Positions 55,639 through 63,010 of a DNA stretch of 64,000 nt are shown here, piece after piece. The notes under the pieces are model-generated. The model was not told the DNA's origin and searched no databases. It saw nothing but the letters and a program-made list of their open reading frames with translations. How positions within the stretch are numbered: the first letter of the stretch is position 1; every line of letters begins with the position of its first letter. Source of the stretch: Hyphomicrobiales bacterium (GTDB lineage: Bacteria > Pseudomonadota > Alphaproteobacteria > Rhizobiales > Rhizobiaceae); assembly GCA_900469615.1 (NCBI GenBank), contig UBYA01000011.1, positions 1,116,001 to 1,180,000 of the forward strand, given 5' to 3'. A program made the translations under genes and the position numbers.

Positions 55639-56361
55639 TTGAGAAAGCGGGGTTCCATGGGCCAGCCAGTCGAACAGATTGTACGTCGAAAGCTGTCTGA
55701 CGAGGTATTCGACCGGCTGGAGCGGTTGATCACCTCGGGAGAGCTCAAGCCTGGCGACGAGATGCCATCCGAGCGTGTCCTCATGGAGCGATTCGGTGTC
55801 GGCCGTCCGGCAATCCGCGAGGCCATGCAGGCGCTTGCCAATATGGGGCTGGTGAATATTTCGCACGGCGAGCGCGCCAAGGTGTTGCAGCTCACGGCAA
55901 AATCGATCTTCCGACAGGTCGATCTGACCGCCAAGATCATGCTGTCACAATCGTCCGACTCGCTCGAGCAGCTGAAGAGCGCCCGAATTTTCTTCGAGCG
56001 CGGCATGGCGCGCGAAGCGGCATTGCGGGCAACGGAAAAGGATGTCGCCGATCTTCACGAGATCATCGAACGGCAGCGCGCGTCGCTGGGGCATGCGGAG
56101 GAATTCATTTCGGCCGACATGCAGTTCCACACGCGCATTGCCCAGATTTCCGGGAATCCGATCTTTGCCGCCGTCAGCGAAGCCATGCTGGCATGGCTGA
56201 AGGCATATCACACCGACATGCTGATCTGGACGGGTAAGGAGAAGTTCACGCTGGTCGAGCACGAGGAAATCCTCGCGCGCATTGCCGAGAATGATGCCGA
56301 TGGAGCCGAGCAGGCGATGCTCAAGCATCTCGAAAGGTCGCGCGCGCTCTATACGAAATGA
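55639..56361 (+). CDS. GntR-family regulator, FadR/FCD type
   Basis: A 240-residue regulator. The N-terminal winged helix reads GELKPGDEMPSERVLMERFGVGRPAIREAMQAL (about residues 25-57), followed by an all-helical FCD effector domain with the metal-binding His pattern (DMQFHTRIAQISGN). A TTG start at 55639 is chosen because AAGGGAGG lies seven bases upstream; an ATG at 55618 and one at 55657 are alternatives. It is divergent from the RuBisCO-like gene and is the only regulator in the apiose locus, so it probably controls the units that carry the shared motif. The effector may be an acid-sugar intermediate. Confidence 0.87.
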   Translation: MRKRGSMGQPVEQIVRRKLSDEVFDRLERLITSGELKPGDEMPSERVLMERFGVGRPAIREAMQALANMGLVNISHGERAKVLQLTAKSIFRQVDLTAKIMLSQSSDSLEQLKSARIFFERGMAREAALRATEKDVADLHEIIERQRASLGHAEEFISADMQFHTRIAQISGNPIFAAVSEAMLAWLKAYHTDMLIWTGKEKFTLVEHEEILARIAENDADGAEQAMLKHLERSRALYTK

Positions 56362-56466
56362 CAGGCTCCCCGGTGGGCCCGCCTGAACGATGGCACGGGG
56401 GCGTATTCGTCCTAATTCCTCCCCAATCCTCATAGTATCTGACAGGATGCAGATGAGGTGTACGCG

Positions 56467-56679
56467 ATGGTCAATTTCATTCACCGCAACATGGCGCTTT
56501 TTCTGGCGCCCGTCCTGACGGCGGTTGCCATAACCGCCTACAATTTGACGTGCCTTCTGGTCAGACATCATCACACCCTGGCACACGAGATGCATCGAGC
56601 CGCAGGCGCTCTTGTGCTGGTCGTCGTATTCTATGCGATCCTCCGCTACATGCAGTCATTGCCGGAAGACGACGGTTAA
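56467..56679 (+). CDS. Small membrane protein of unknown function
   Basis: A 70-residue protein with two hydrophobic segments (about residues 9-30 and 46-63) joined by a His-rich loop RHHHTLAHEMHR, and an acidic tail. GAGG lies eight bases before the ATG at 56467; a GTG three codons earlier is possible. The His loop might bind a metal. It lies on the strand of uppP, 196 bases upstream. I do not recognise the family. Confidence 0.6.
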   Translation: MVNFIHRNMALFLAPVLTAVAITAYNLTCLLVRHHHTLAHEMHRAAGALVLVVVFYAILRYMQSLPEDDG

Positions 56680-56830
56680 AAACCCATTGAACCTGGGAGT
56701 TGCCGCCGATGTCTTCAGACAGGGTTCAGCGTGGCCGGCTATCGTCGGCCGTTCCTTGATGCGGAATCGGCGAAGCGTCTGACGGCTTTCGCGGTTTTCG
56801 TGTTGGAAAACAGTTTCGCAGCAAGTCGCC

Positions 56831-56845
56831 GCACCGGTCCGGTGC
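56831..56845. other. Perfect short inverted repeat before uppP
   Basis: GCACCGGTCCGGTGC is symmetrical around a single central T and lies 31 bases before the uppP start. It could be a regulator site or a small leader hairpin; there is no further evidence. Confidence 0.35.
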
Positions 56846-56875
56846 AAAGCCCCCGAGAACTGAGGATGTCAAAAC

Positions 56876-57748
56876 GTGGCTGATGTTTGTACGCAAGGCG
56901 TAGACACGGGCTTTGTTGCCCTGGGCTATGCCAAGATCGCAATCCTGGGCGTCGTGCAGGGATTGACGGAGCTGCTGCCGGTCTCCTCCACTGCCCATAT
57001 GCGCCTGGTGCCGGCCTTGCTCGGCTGGCAGGACCCGGGCTCGGCCTTTTCGGCTGCGATGCAGCTTGCGGCTCTTGCCGCGATCATCTCCTACTTCTGG
57101 AGCGATGTCCGTTATGTCGCCTTCGGATCGCTCGACGCCGTCAGGCGAAGGGATTGGCGCTCGCCTGCGATGCGGCTTGCGATTGCCATCGTGATTGCGA
57201 CCGTACCGATCGTCATTGCGGGCCTTCTGCTGTCGTCATCCCTGAACGCCTGCGGAACGTCTTTCCGCAGCCTTTGGGTGATCGGCATCGCCTGCCTGGT
57301 CATGGGGCTGCTTCTGGCTGTCGCGGAACTCTACAGCCGCCACAGGAAAGGCATCGAGCAGATGACGCTGATGGATGCCCTGATCGTCGGCATCGCCCAG
57401 GTCGGCGCGCTTGTTCCCGGCGTCTCGCGCTCCGGCTCGACGCTGACCGGTGCGCTTTTCCTCGGCCTGAAGCGCGACGAGGCTGCGCGGTTCTCATTCC
57501 TGCTCGGTCTGCCGGCCATCGCGCTTGCCGGCCTGAAGGAGCTTTTCGAGCTCTATAAGGCGCATATTCCCATGGAAGCCTGGTCGGTTCTGATCGTCGG
57601 CCTTGTCGTCGGAAGCATATCGTCCTTCGTCACCATATGGGGACTTATGCGCTTTCTGGAGCGCTTCTCGACTTGGCCCTTTGTCGTCTATCGCATAGTG
57701 CTCGGCGCCGTCATTCTCTTCGGTGTGCTGACCATGGGCTGGGCCTGA
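56876..57748 (+). CDS. uppP: Undecaprenyl-diphosphatase (UppP/BacA family)
   Basis: Integral membrane phosphatase of 290 residues that recycles undecaprenyl pyrophosphate for peptidoglycan and polysaccharide synthesis. The first conserved motif is GVVQGLTELLPVSSTAHM with Glu and Ser positions, and the second is GALVPGVSRSGSTLT; about eight hydrophobic segments are present. The start is GTG at 56876, with GAGGA upstream. A second uppP is common in rhizobia, so this may not be the only copy. A shared hairpin terminator separates it from the convergent SDR gene. Confidence 0.92.
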   Translation: MADVCTQGVDTGFVALGYAKIAILGVVQGLTELLPVSSTAHMRLVPALLGWQDPGSAFSAAMQLAALAAIISYFWSDVRYVAFGSLDAVRRRDWRSPAMRLAIAIVIATVPIVIAGLLLSSSLNACGTSFRSLWVIGIACLVMGLLLAVAELYSRHRKGIEQMTLMDALIVGIAQVGALVPGVSRSGSTLTGALFLGLKRDEAARFSFLLGLPAIALAGLKELFELYKAHIPMEAWSVLIVGLVVGSISSFVTIWGLMRFLERFSTWPFVVYRIVLGAVILFGVLTMGWA

Positions 57749-57767
57749 GCCATCTGGGCATGCCGGG

Positions 57768-57800
57768 AAATGGCGCTGCCCGTTAAGGCAGCGCCATTTT
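57768..57800. terminator. Bidirectional rho-independent terminator
   Basis: AATGGCGCTGCC and GGCAGCGCCATT pair over 12 bp around CGTTAA, with a T-run on the plus strand (57797-57800) and A residues on the other side. It lies between the convergent uppP and SDR genes and can serve both. Confidence 0.8.
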
Positions 57801-57810
57801 CGTTCCGGGG

Positions 57811-58575
57811 CTATCCGAATACGAGGCCGCCATCGACAATGAGGTTTTGCCCGGTGACGGCGCGTGCCCACGGGCTGGCGAAAAAGAGAACCGCATCGGC
57901 CGCCTCATCGGGGGTGGTAACGCGGCGCAGCGGCGTATTCGCGGCGATAATGTCGAAGACGGCTTCCGGCGTGGCGCTGCTGGCATCCGTCGTGCGCAGA
58001 AGGCCGCCGGATACCATGTTGACGGTGATCCCCAGCGGGCCGAGCTCAGCGGCAGCCGTACGGGTCAGCGACAGCAGCGCCGCCTTGGCGGCGGTATAAT
58101 CGTGATAGGGCACGACCGGATTCTGGAAGAGATTCGTACCGATGGTGACGATCCGGCCGAAGGCCGCCGATGCCATTGCCGGGCGTGCCGCCTGTATGAG
58201 GTTCAAGGCCCCCTGCAGCGCGGTCTCCAGCTGTATCGCCATTTCTCCCCAGCTCAACGCGTCCAGTTTCGAGCGCGCATCGCCGTTGAAACTGAAATCG
58301 GCCAGCGCATTGTGGACGACCGTCGTCGGTGCTCCGAAATGCTCCGTCACCTCTGCGACCAGCCGTTTCGTCTCCCCGAGGTCGCGAATATCGGCCTGAA
58401 AGGCTTTCGCATGATCGCCAAGCCGTGCGGCGAGTGCCTCCGCCTGCTCGCGGCTGGCGCGATAGTTGATCGCCACCTTCGCGCCTTCCCGGGCAAAGGC
58501 CGTTGCGATGGCGGCGCCAAGACCGCGCCCCGCGCCCGAAACGATGACGATCTGCTCCTTGATTGGCAGGCTCAT
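57811..58575 (-). CDS. Short-chain dehydrogenase/reductase in the thiamin salvage operon
   Basis: SDR of 254 residues: NAD(P) motif SGAGRGLGAAIA (about 11-22), NAG-type strand VHNALA, catalytic Tyr/Lys in YHDYTAAKAAL and C-terminal GQNLIVDGGLVFG like 3-oxoacyl-ACP reductases. The second turn has Ala-Arg-Glu-Gly then NYRAS, suggesting NADPH preference. Its ATG overlaps the thiD stop by four bases, so it is the fourth gene of a TPP-riboswitch operon. A substrate cannot be assigned. AAGGAGTAAGGAA precedes the start. Confidence 0.85.
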   Translation of the reverse strand: MSLPIKEQIVIVSGAGRGLGAAIATAFAREGAKVAINYRASREQAEALAARLGDHAKAFQADIRDLGETKRLVAEVTEHFGAPTTVVHNALADFSFNGDARSKLDALSWGEMAIQLETALQGALNLIQAARPAMASAAFGRIVTIGTNLFQNPVVPYHDYTAAKAALLSLTRTAAAELGPLGITVNMVSGGLLRTTDASSATPEAVFDIIAANTPLRRVTTPDEAADAVLFFASPWARAVTGQNLIVDGGLVFG

Positions 58576-59393
58576 TTCCTTACTCCTTCTTTGTCTGCCC
58601 ATAGCGCATGGAAGTGCTGGACAGGCCCATTACCGCTTCCAACGGAAAGCTGGCCCGCGGCAGCCACCGCAGCGGCGAGATAGGCTTTGGCCGCGGCAAC
58701 GGCTTCGGCAAGCGGCAAGCCCCTGGCGATTTCCGCAGCGATTGCGCTGGAGAGCGTGCAGCCCGTTCCATGCGTGTTCTTCGTCGGCAGCCGTTCGGCC
58801 TCGAACCAGGTCAGGCGGCCGTCGCCTGCCAGCACATCCGGACTTTCGTGACCCTCCAGATGGCCGCCTTTTACCAGGACCGCCGACGACCCGAACTCGG
58901 CCAGCGCAAGCGCCTGGCGAGCCATGTCCTCGCGGCTTTGCGCTTCCGGCTCGTGCAGGAGCGCCGCTGCCTCGGGCAGGTTCGGCGTGATGACCGTTGC
59001 CAGCGGCAGCAATCGGGTGGTCAGCACGTCGACGGCATCGGCGGCAAGCAGGGCTGCGCCACCCTTGGCAATCATGACAGGGTCGAGCACGACGGGCACA
59101 TCGCGATGCCGAGCCAGAACATCCGCGACGGCGCCCGCAATCGCGGCATTGGCGATCATGCCGATCTTGATGGCATCGACACGGATATCGGCAAAGATGG
59201 CATCGATCTGCTCCGCCACGAATTGGGGCGGGACCGGATGGACGCCGGAAACGCCCTGCGTATTTTGAGCCGTCAATGCCGTGAGAGCGGCCATTCCATA
59301 GACGCCGAGGGCAGAAAAGGTTTTCAGGTCGGCCTGGATGCCGGCGCCGCCGGAAGGATCGGAGCCGGCGATGGACAAGACGTTACGGATCAT
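58572..59393 (-). CDS. thiD: Hydroxymethylpyrimidine/phosphomethylpyrimidine kinase
   Basis: Ribokinase-fold enzyme of 273 residues that phosphorylates HMP and HMP-phosphate for thiamin synthesis. Signatures: IAGSDPSGGAGIQADLKTFSALGVYG at the N-terminus, MIAKGGAALL, VITPNLPEA, and the anion-hole motif NTHGTGCTLSSAIAA with the catalytic Asp/Cys-type region near residue 215. The ATG at 59393 overlaps the thiE stop by four bases. It is the third gene of the operon. Confidence 0.95.
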   Translation of the reverse strand: MIRNVLSIAGSDPSGGAGIQADLKTFSALGVYGMAALTALTAQNTQGVSGVHPVPPQFVAEQIDAIFADIRVDAIKIGMIANAAIAGAVADVLARHRDVPVVLDPVMIAKGGAALLAADAVDVLTTRLLPLATVITPNLPEAAALLHEPEAQSREDMARQALALAEFGSSAVLVKGGHLEGHESPDVLAGDGRLTWFEAERLPTKNTHGTGCTLSSAIAAEIARGLPLAEAVAAAKAYLAAAVAAAGQLSVGSGNGPVQHFHALWADKEGVRK

Positions 59394-60025
59394 TGGCGGA
59401 CCTCCTTGATGGCGTTGGCGATAAGGGCCGTGGCTGCCCGCGGGTCCGGCGTGCCGCATATGGCGGAGACAACCGCCAGACCGTCGGCGCCGGCCGAAAG
59501 AACCTTCGCCGCGTGCTCCGCCTTGAGGCCGCCGATCGCGACCGTTGGAACCGGGCAGAGCCTGACGATGCGGGCAAGGCCGTCGAAGCCGATCGGCTGC
59601 TTGTGGTCGGGCTTGGTCGGCGTTGCAAAGACCGGGCCGACCCCGGCATAATCGACGATGCCGGCATCTATGGCGGAAGCGAGGGCCTCGGTTTCCACCG
59701 AAAGGCCGAGGATCATATCCGGCCCGATCAGGCGGCGCGCCTCGGTGGCGTCCATATCCTCCTGACCGATATGGAGGCCGTCGGCGCCGATGGCGATGGC
59801 CGCCTCGACATTGTCGTTGACGATCAGCCGGGTATTGCTCCCTTGCAGGATCTTTTTGAGGGCGAGACCCGTTTCGATCATCGCGGCAGCCGGAGCGTGC
59901 TTGTCGCGCAACTGTACGATCGTGGCACCGCCGGCAACAGCCGCGCGAGTGGTCTCGATCATGCCGATGTCGGCGCAAAGCACGGGATCGAGGACAAGAT
60001 AGAGCGAGAGATCGAAGTCTTTCAT
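59390..60025 (-). CDS. thiE: Thiamin phosphate synthase
   Basis: TIM-barrel enzyme of 211 residues that couples HMP pyrophosphate and thiazole phosphate. Key segments are ATIVQLRDKHAPAAAMIETG (QLRxK motif), LIVNDNVEAAIAIGADGLHIGQEDMD and the phosphate-binding VPTVAIGGL. It overlaps thiM and thiD by four bases each, giving tight coupling. The order thiM-thiE-thiD marks a salvage unit for thiazole and pyrimidine moieties rather than the full de novo pathway. Confidence 0.95.
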   Translation of the reverse strand: MKDFDLSLYLVLDPVLCADIGMIETTRAAVAGGATIVQLRDKHAPAAAMIETGLALKKILQGSNTRLIVNDNVEAAIAIGADGLHIGQEDMDATEARRLIGPDMILGLSVETEALASAIDAGIVDYAGVGPVFATPTKPDHKQPIGFDGLARIVRLCPVPTVAIGGLKAEHAAKVLSAGADGLAVVSAICGTPDPRAATALIANAIKEVRQ

Positions 60026-60825
60026 GCCGCCGAGATCCTTGCTTCGCGGTCCAGCACTTCCTTGTCCAGGCCGGCGAGCGCATCGAGGAAGCGCCAGGAG
60101 AAGGAGCCTGGGCCGTTCGCAGCCTTTGCCGCCTGTTCCCCGGCGACGGCAAAGACGGCAAGTGCGGCCACCGTTGCATCCAATGCCGCATCCGGCGCCG
60201 TTGCGGCAAAGGCGCCGACAAGGCAGGTGAGGGAGCAGCCGAGCGCGGTTACTTGCGGCATGAGCGGCGAACCGCCCGCAACGCGCCGTGCCTGCCGCCC
60301 GTCGGTCACGAAATCGGTGACCCCTGTGACGGCGACGACGCAGCCGTGCCTTTCAGCCAGTTGCCGTGCGGAATCTTCCGCCTGCTCGACGGCGTCGCGG
60401 CTGTCGACGCCCTGGCCGCGGCTGGCGCCGCCGGCAAGCGCGATGATCTCGGATGCGTTGCCGCGAACGATCGTCGGCCGCAGCTCGATCAATCGGGCGA
60501 CGGCATTGCGGCGAAACGCCGTGGCATGGTGAGCGACCGGATCGAGGACCCATGGCTTGCCGGCCGCGTTGGCCGACTGCGCGGCCTTCAGCATGCCCGC
60601 AAGCCAGCCGCTCGAGAGCGTGCCGATATTGATCGTCAGCGCGCCGGAGATGGCGGCGAATTCGCCCGCTTCCTCTTCGGCATGCACCATGGCCGGCGAT
60701 GCGCCGGCGGCAAGCATTACATTGGCGGCGATATTCATCGCGACGAAATTGGTGATGCATTGCACCAGGGGCGGGTCGGCCCGCATGGCGCCAAGCAGCT
60801 TGCCCGCTGTGATCTGATCTCGCAT
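60022..60825 (-). CDS. thiM: Hydroxyethylthiazole kinase
   Basis: Ribokinase-like salvage kinase of 267 residues phosphorylating hydroxyethylthiazole. Signatures: PLVQCITNFVAMNIAANVMLAAGASPAMVH at the N-terminus, PWVLDPVAH, and ALGCSLTCLVGAFAA with the catalytic Cys near residue 200. The ATG at 60825 is the first after the riboswitch; longer frames run into the RNA element. It is the first gene of the operon. Confidence 0.95.
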   Translation of the reverse strand: MRDQITAGKLLGAMRADPPLVQCITNFVAMNIAANVMLAAGASPAMVHAEEEAGEFAAISGALTINIGTLSSGWLAGMLKAAQSANAAGKPWVLDPVAHHATAFRRNAVARLIELRPTIVRGNASEIIALAGGASRGQGVDSRDAVEQAEDSARQLAERHGCVVAVTGVTDFVTDGRQARRVAGGSPLMPQVTALGCSLTCLVGAFAATAPDAALDATVAALAVFAVAGEQAAKAANGPGSFSWRFLDALAGLDKEVLDREARISAA

Positions 60826-61207
60826 ATCGGCCCTTTCAGGCGGAGCGAGACGCGAAGGGACGACGTGCTGTGCCTGCAAGGTCCCGAGCGACTTCCTCCG
60901 CCAGCATGATCTGGTTCAGGTTCGAAGGGTGCTTCTCAGCCCGCCGGATGGCGGACGCCCCTGTCTCTCATCTCTTCCTTTTCGCAGACAAAGCCGGCGC
61001 TGTCACCAGCAAATCGCAAATGCCACGGCGACGGGCGGCGAGGGCAGGTTGCCTCGTTACGCGGCGATCCATGCAATAGACGCATGGGTGCAGTGAGCTC
61101 TTGGCTCTGCAAAAAGCGCGGGATCGGGACTATATGTTTCTCATCGAAGCGAACGGAGCGCCAAGGACGGCAGCCCGGCTTCGAAAGCCCGAGGAAAGGG
61201 GATCATC
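60826..61207. promoter_or_regulatory. Divergent leader region of thiM operon and DUF1127 gene
   Basis: This 382-base stretch contains the TPP riboswitch at 60891-60964 on the minus strand, then promoters for both directions. A -10-like CTATAT (61130-61135) lies 73 bases before the DUF1127 start on the plus strand; I could not place a convincing -35. No protein gene is supported here. Confidence 0.6.
60891..60964 (-). promoter_or_regulatory. TPP (thi-box) riboswitch
   Basis: On the minus strand the conserved thi-box parts occur in order: GGGGCG, the CTGAGA box, CACCC, the GAACCTGA box followed by CCAGAT, then CTGGCGGAGGAAG. This is the pyrophosphate/pyrimidine-binding pattern of the TPP riboswitch. 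It lies 66 bases before thiM and most likely blocks translation or ends transcription when thiamin pyrophosphate is abundant. Confidence 0.95.
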
Positions 61208-61354
61208 ATGAACGTAGCACGCTCTTTCAACAACTGGCGCAAGTATCGTCAGACGGTCGCCGAATTGGGCCGTATGTCCACGCGCGAACTGCATGACCTG
61301 GGTATCGATCGCGGCGAAATCCGCAATGTCGCCCGCGCAGCCATCGCTCGCTAA
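61208..61354 (+). CDS. DUF1127 small basic protein (CcaF1-like)
   Basis: A 48-residue protein. The N-terminal helix NNWRKYRQTVAEL and the C-terminal Arg-rich motif LHDLGIDRGEIRNVAR are the DUF1127 signature. Family members are small stress-related proteins, and in Rhodobacter one (CcaF1) binds RNA and affects processing of the neighbouring CcsR small RNAs. Here an array of four CCTCCTCCC-type loops lies about 220 bases downstream on the same strand, repeating that arrangement. GGAAAGGGG lies upstream of the ATG. Confidence 0.88.
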   Translation: MNVARSFNNWRKYRQTVAELGRMSTRELHDLGIDRGEIRNVARAAIAR

Positions 61355-61391
61355 CGGCCGCAACGGCACCTTATAAAGCTGCATTACGCCA

Positions 61392-61425
61392 GCGCCTGCT
61401 TCCATCCGAGCAGGCGCTTTTGTTT
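61392..61425 (+). terminator. Rho-independent terminator after DUF1127 gene
   Basis: GCGCCTGCT and AGCAGGCGC form a 9-bp stem with an 8-base loop, followed by TTTTGTTTT. It lies 37 bases after the DUF1127 stop. Confidence 0.9.
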
Positions 61426-61562
61426 TGTGAACATCGTGGCCGGCGCTGGCCGCATTCGGTGAAAATCCCGTCAGCTCAGCCTTCCGCTTTTCGCATAGCG
61501 CATAACTGCCCTGCAAAGAAATGCCTATGAACTGAGCAAAAGACTGGTATTCTCATCCCCAT

Positions 61563-61716
61563 CGAAGCGATGCATCTCCTCCCGCATCCCTTCGCTTGGC
61601 AGACGTCCTACTCCTCCTCCCAGGGACGACTGCAGGAACAGCGGAACTCCTCCTCCCATCCGCTGTTCGGTTCTTGTAGAAAGCCTGCCGCACCTCCTCC
61701 CGCGGCAGGCTTTTTT
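61563..61716 (+). ncRNA. Cuckoo-type small RNA array with four anti-Shine-Dalgarno hairpin loops
   Basis: Four hairpins each present a CTCCTCCC core in the loop: at 61576-61583, 61611-61621, 61647-61657 and 61693-61701. Hairpin 3 has a perfect 10-bp stem (61636-61645 with 61659-61668). Hairpin 4 has the stem GCCTGCCGC/GCGGCAGGC followed by six T residues, so the last loop sits in the terminator itself. Such loops are the mark of cuckoo RNAs (CcsR in Rhodobacter; alpha-r14 in rhizobia), which pair with Shine-Dalgarno sequences. The 5' end is not determined and four separate RNAs are possible. Confidence 0.82.
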
Positions 61717-61920
61717 CATTTCGGCCATCGAACGAATCTCCGGCAAACCATCTTCGATTGTTCTTCGCCGGTGCAATGCAGATCACAGGCCCAGCCGCTT
61801 GTGTCGAAAGCCGCGCGGGCTCCTCTCGCAAAAATGAACAGCCGCCCCTATGTCCGGCATATGTAGCGCGCTACATCGAAGACCGACCCCAAAACCTGAT
61901 TCCCGAACAGGAGGATGCCC

Positions 61921-62796
61921 ATGACCGGTTCTGCCGACTATACGCCGCCGAAGATCTGGACCTGGAACAAGGCCAATGGCGGCCAGTTCGCCAACATCAA
62001 CCGTCCGATCGCCGGGCCGACCCACGACAAGGAATTGCCTGTCGGTCGCCATCCCCTTCAGCTCTATTCGCTTGGAACGCCCAACGGCGTGAAAGTCACC
62101 ATCATGCTCGAAGAGCTGCTGGCGCTTGGCCATAGCGGTGCGGAATATGACGCCTGGCTGATCAAGATCGGCGAAGGCGATCAGTTCGGCAGCGGTTTCG
62201 TGGATGTGAATCCCAATTCGAAGATCCCGGCCTTGCTGGATCGCAGCGGCCCGAAGCCGGTTCGCGTCTTCGAATCGGCCTCGATCCTCATGTATCTCGC
62301 CGAAAAGTTTGGCGCCTTCCTGCCTGCCGAACAGCCGGCGCGCGCCGAGTGCCTGTCCTGGCTTTTCTGGCAGATGGGCAGCGCGCCCTATCTCGGCGGC
62401 GGTTTCGGCCACTTCTATGCCTATGCTCCGACGAAGATCGAATATGCGATCGACCGCTTCGCAATGGAAGTGAAGCGCCAGCTCGACGTGCTCGACCGTC
62501 GTCTGGCCGAGAGCGAATACATCGCCGGCAGCGATTACACGATTGCCGATATCGCCATCTGGCCGTGGTACGGCGGCTTGGCCAAGGGCTGGCAGTACGG
62601 CGCGGGCGAATTCCTGCAAGTGCAGGACTACAAGAACGTTCAGCGCTGGGCCGACCAGATCTATGCGCGGCCGGCCGTCAAACGCGGCCGCATGGTCAAC
62701 CGCATGTCGGGCGATCCGTCCGAACAGCTGCACGAGCGCCACGACGCCAGCGATTTCGAAACCAGGACGCAGGACAAGATCGCAGCCGCAGGCTGA
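61921..62796 (+). CDS. yghU: Glutathione S-transferase-like disulfide-bond oxidoreductase, YghU type
   Basis: A 291-residue cytosolic protein: an N-terminal extension (YTPPKIWTWNKANGGQFANINRPIAG) diagnostic of YghU, a thioredoxin-like GST-N domain (HPLQLYSLGTPNGVKVTIMLEELL), and a helical GST-C domain ending near PAVKRGRMVN. The family binds two glutathione molecules and has disulfide reductase activity. The ATG at 61921 has AGGAGG six bases upstream; an ATG two codons earlier is less well placed. A strong terminator follows. Confidence 0.92.
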   Translation: MTGSADYTPPKIWTWNKANGGQFANINRPIAGPTHDKELPVGRHPLQLYSLGTPNGVKVTIMLEELLALGHSGAEYDAWLIKIGEGDQFGSGFVDVNPNSKIPALLDRSGPKPVRVFESASILMYLAEKFGAFLPAEQPARAECLSWLFWQMGSAPYLGGGFGHFYAYAPTKIEYAIDRFAMEVKRQLDVLDRRLAESEYIAGSDYTIADIAIWPWYGGLAKGWQYGAGEFLQVQDYKNVQRWADQIYARPAVKRGRMVNRMSGDPSEQLHERHDASDFETRTQDKIAAAG

Positions 62797-62822
62797 CGAA
62801 CAATTTGATGCTCATTCTTGCG

Positions 62823-62853
62823 AACTCGCGGTCTCAGGGCCGCGAGTTTTTTT
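62823..62853 (+). terminator. Rho-independent terminator after yghU
   Basis: AACTCGCGG and CCGCGAGTT form a 9-bp stem with an 8-base loop, running into a T-tract (62847-62853), 26 bases after the stop. Confidence 0.92.
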
Positions 62854-63010
62854 ATGGCATTCGCCACTGAACCCCGGCCGCCCACGGCCAAGTCAGCCTC
62901 GCTCAATCTTGCCCGGCGTAATGTTCGGCTGCCGAGGCTGTCTTGCCCGGCATGAACGCGGTGCGATCAGGCAAAGCGTTTCGACTTTGGTCAAAGAGGA
63001 ATGCTACTTC

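Larger units (their letters stand above)
61355..61920. other. 566-base non-coding region holding terminator and small-RNA array
   Basis: No protein gene is supported. The region contains a rho-independent terminator (61392-61425), a four-hairpin RNA array ending in a terminator (about 61563-61716), and the leader of the YghU-type gene, which has AGGAGG six bases before its start. Confidence 0.7.

Noticed and set aside
54205..55866. Upstream extension of the kinase frame giving a 998-residue protein
   Set aside because: It is a shadow of the RuBisCO-like gene; the kinase starts at 54204 five bases after that gene's stop.
61576..61701. Four spaced CTCCTCCC repeats as a possible CRISPR array
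   Set aside because: The repeats are only 8-11 bases, spacing is 25-46 bases, each lies in the loop of its own stem-loop, and no cas gene is near.
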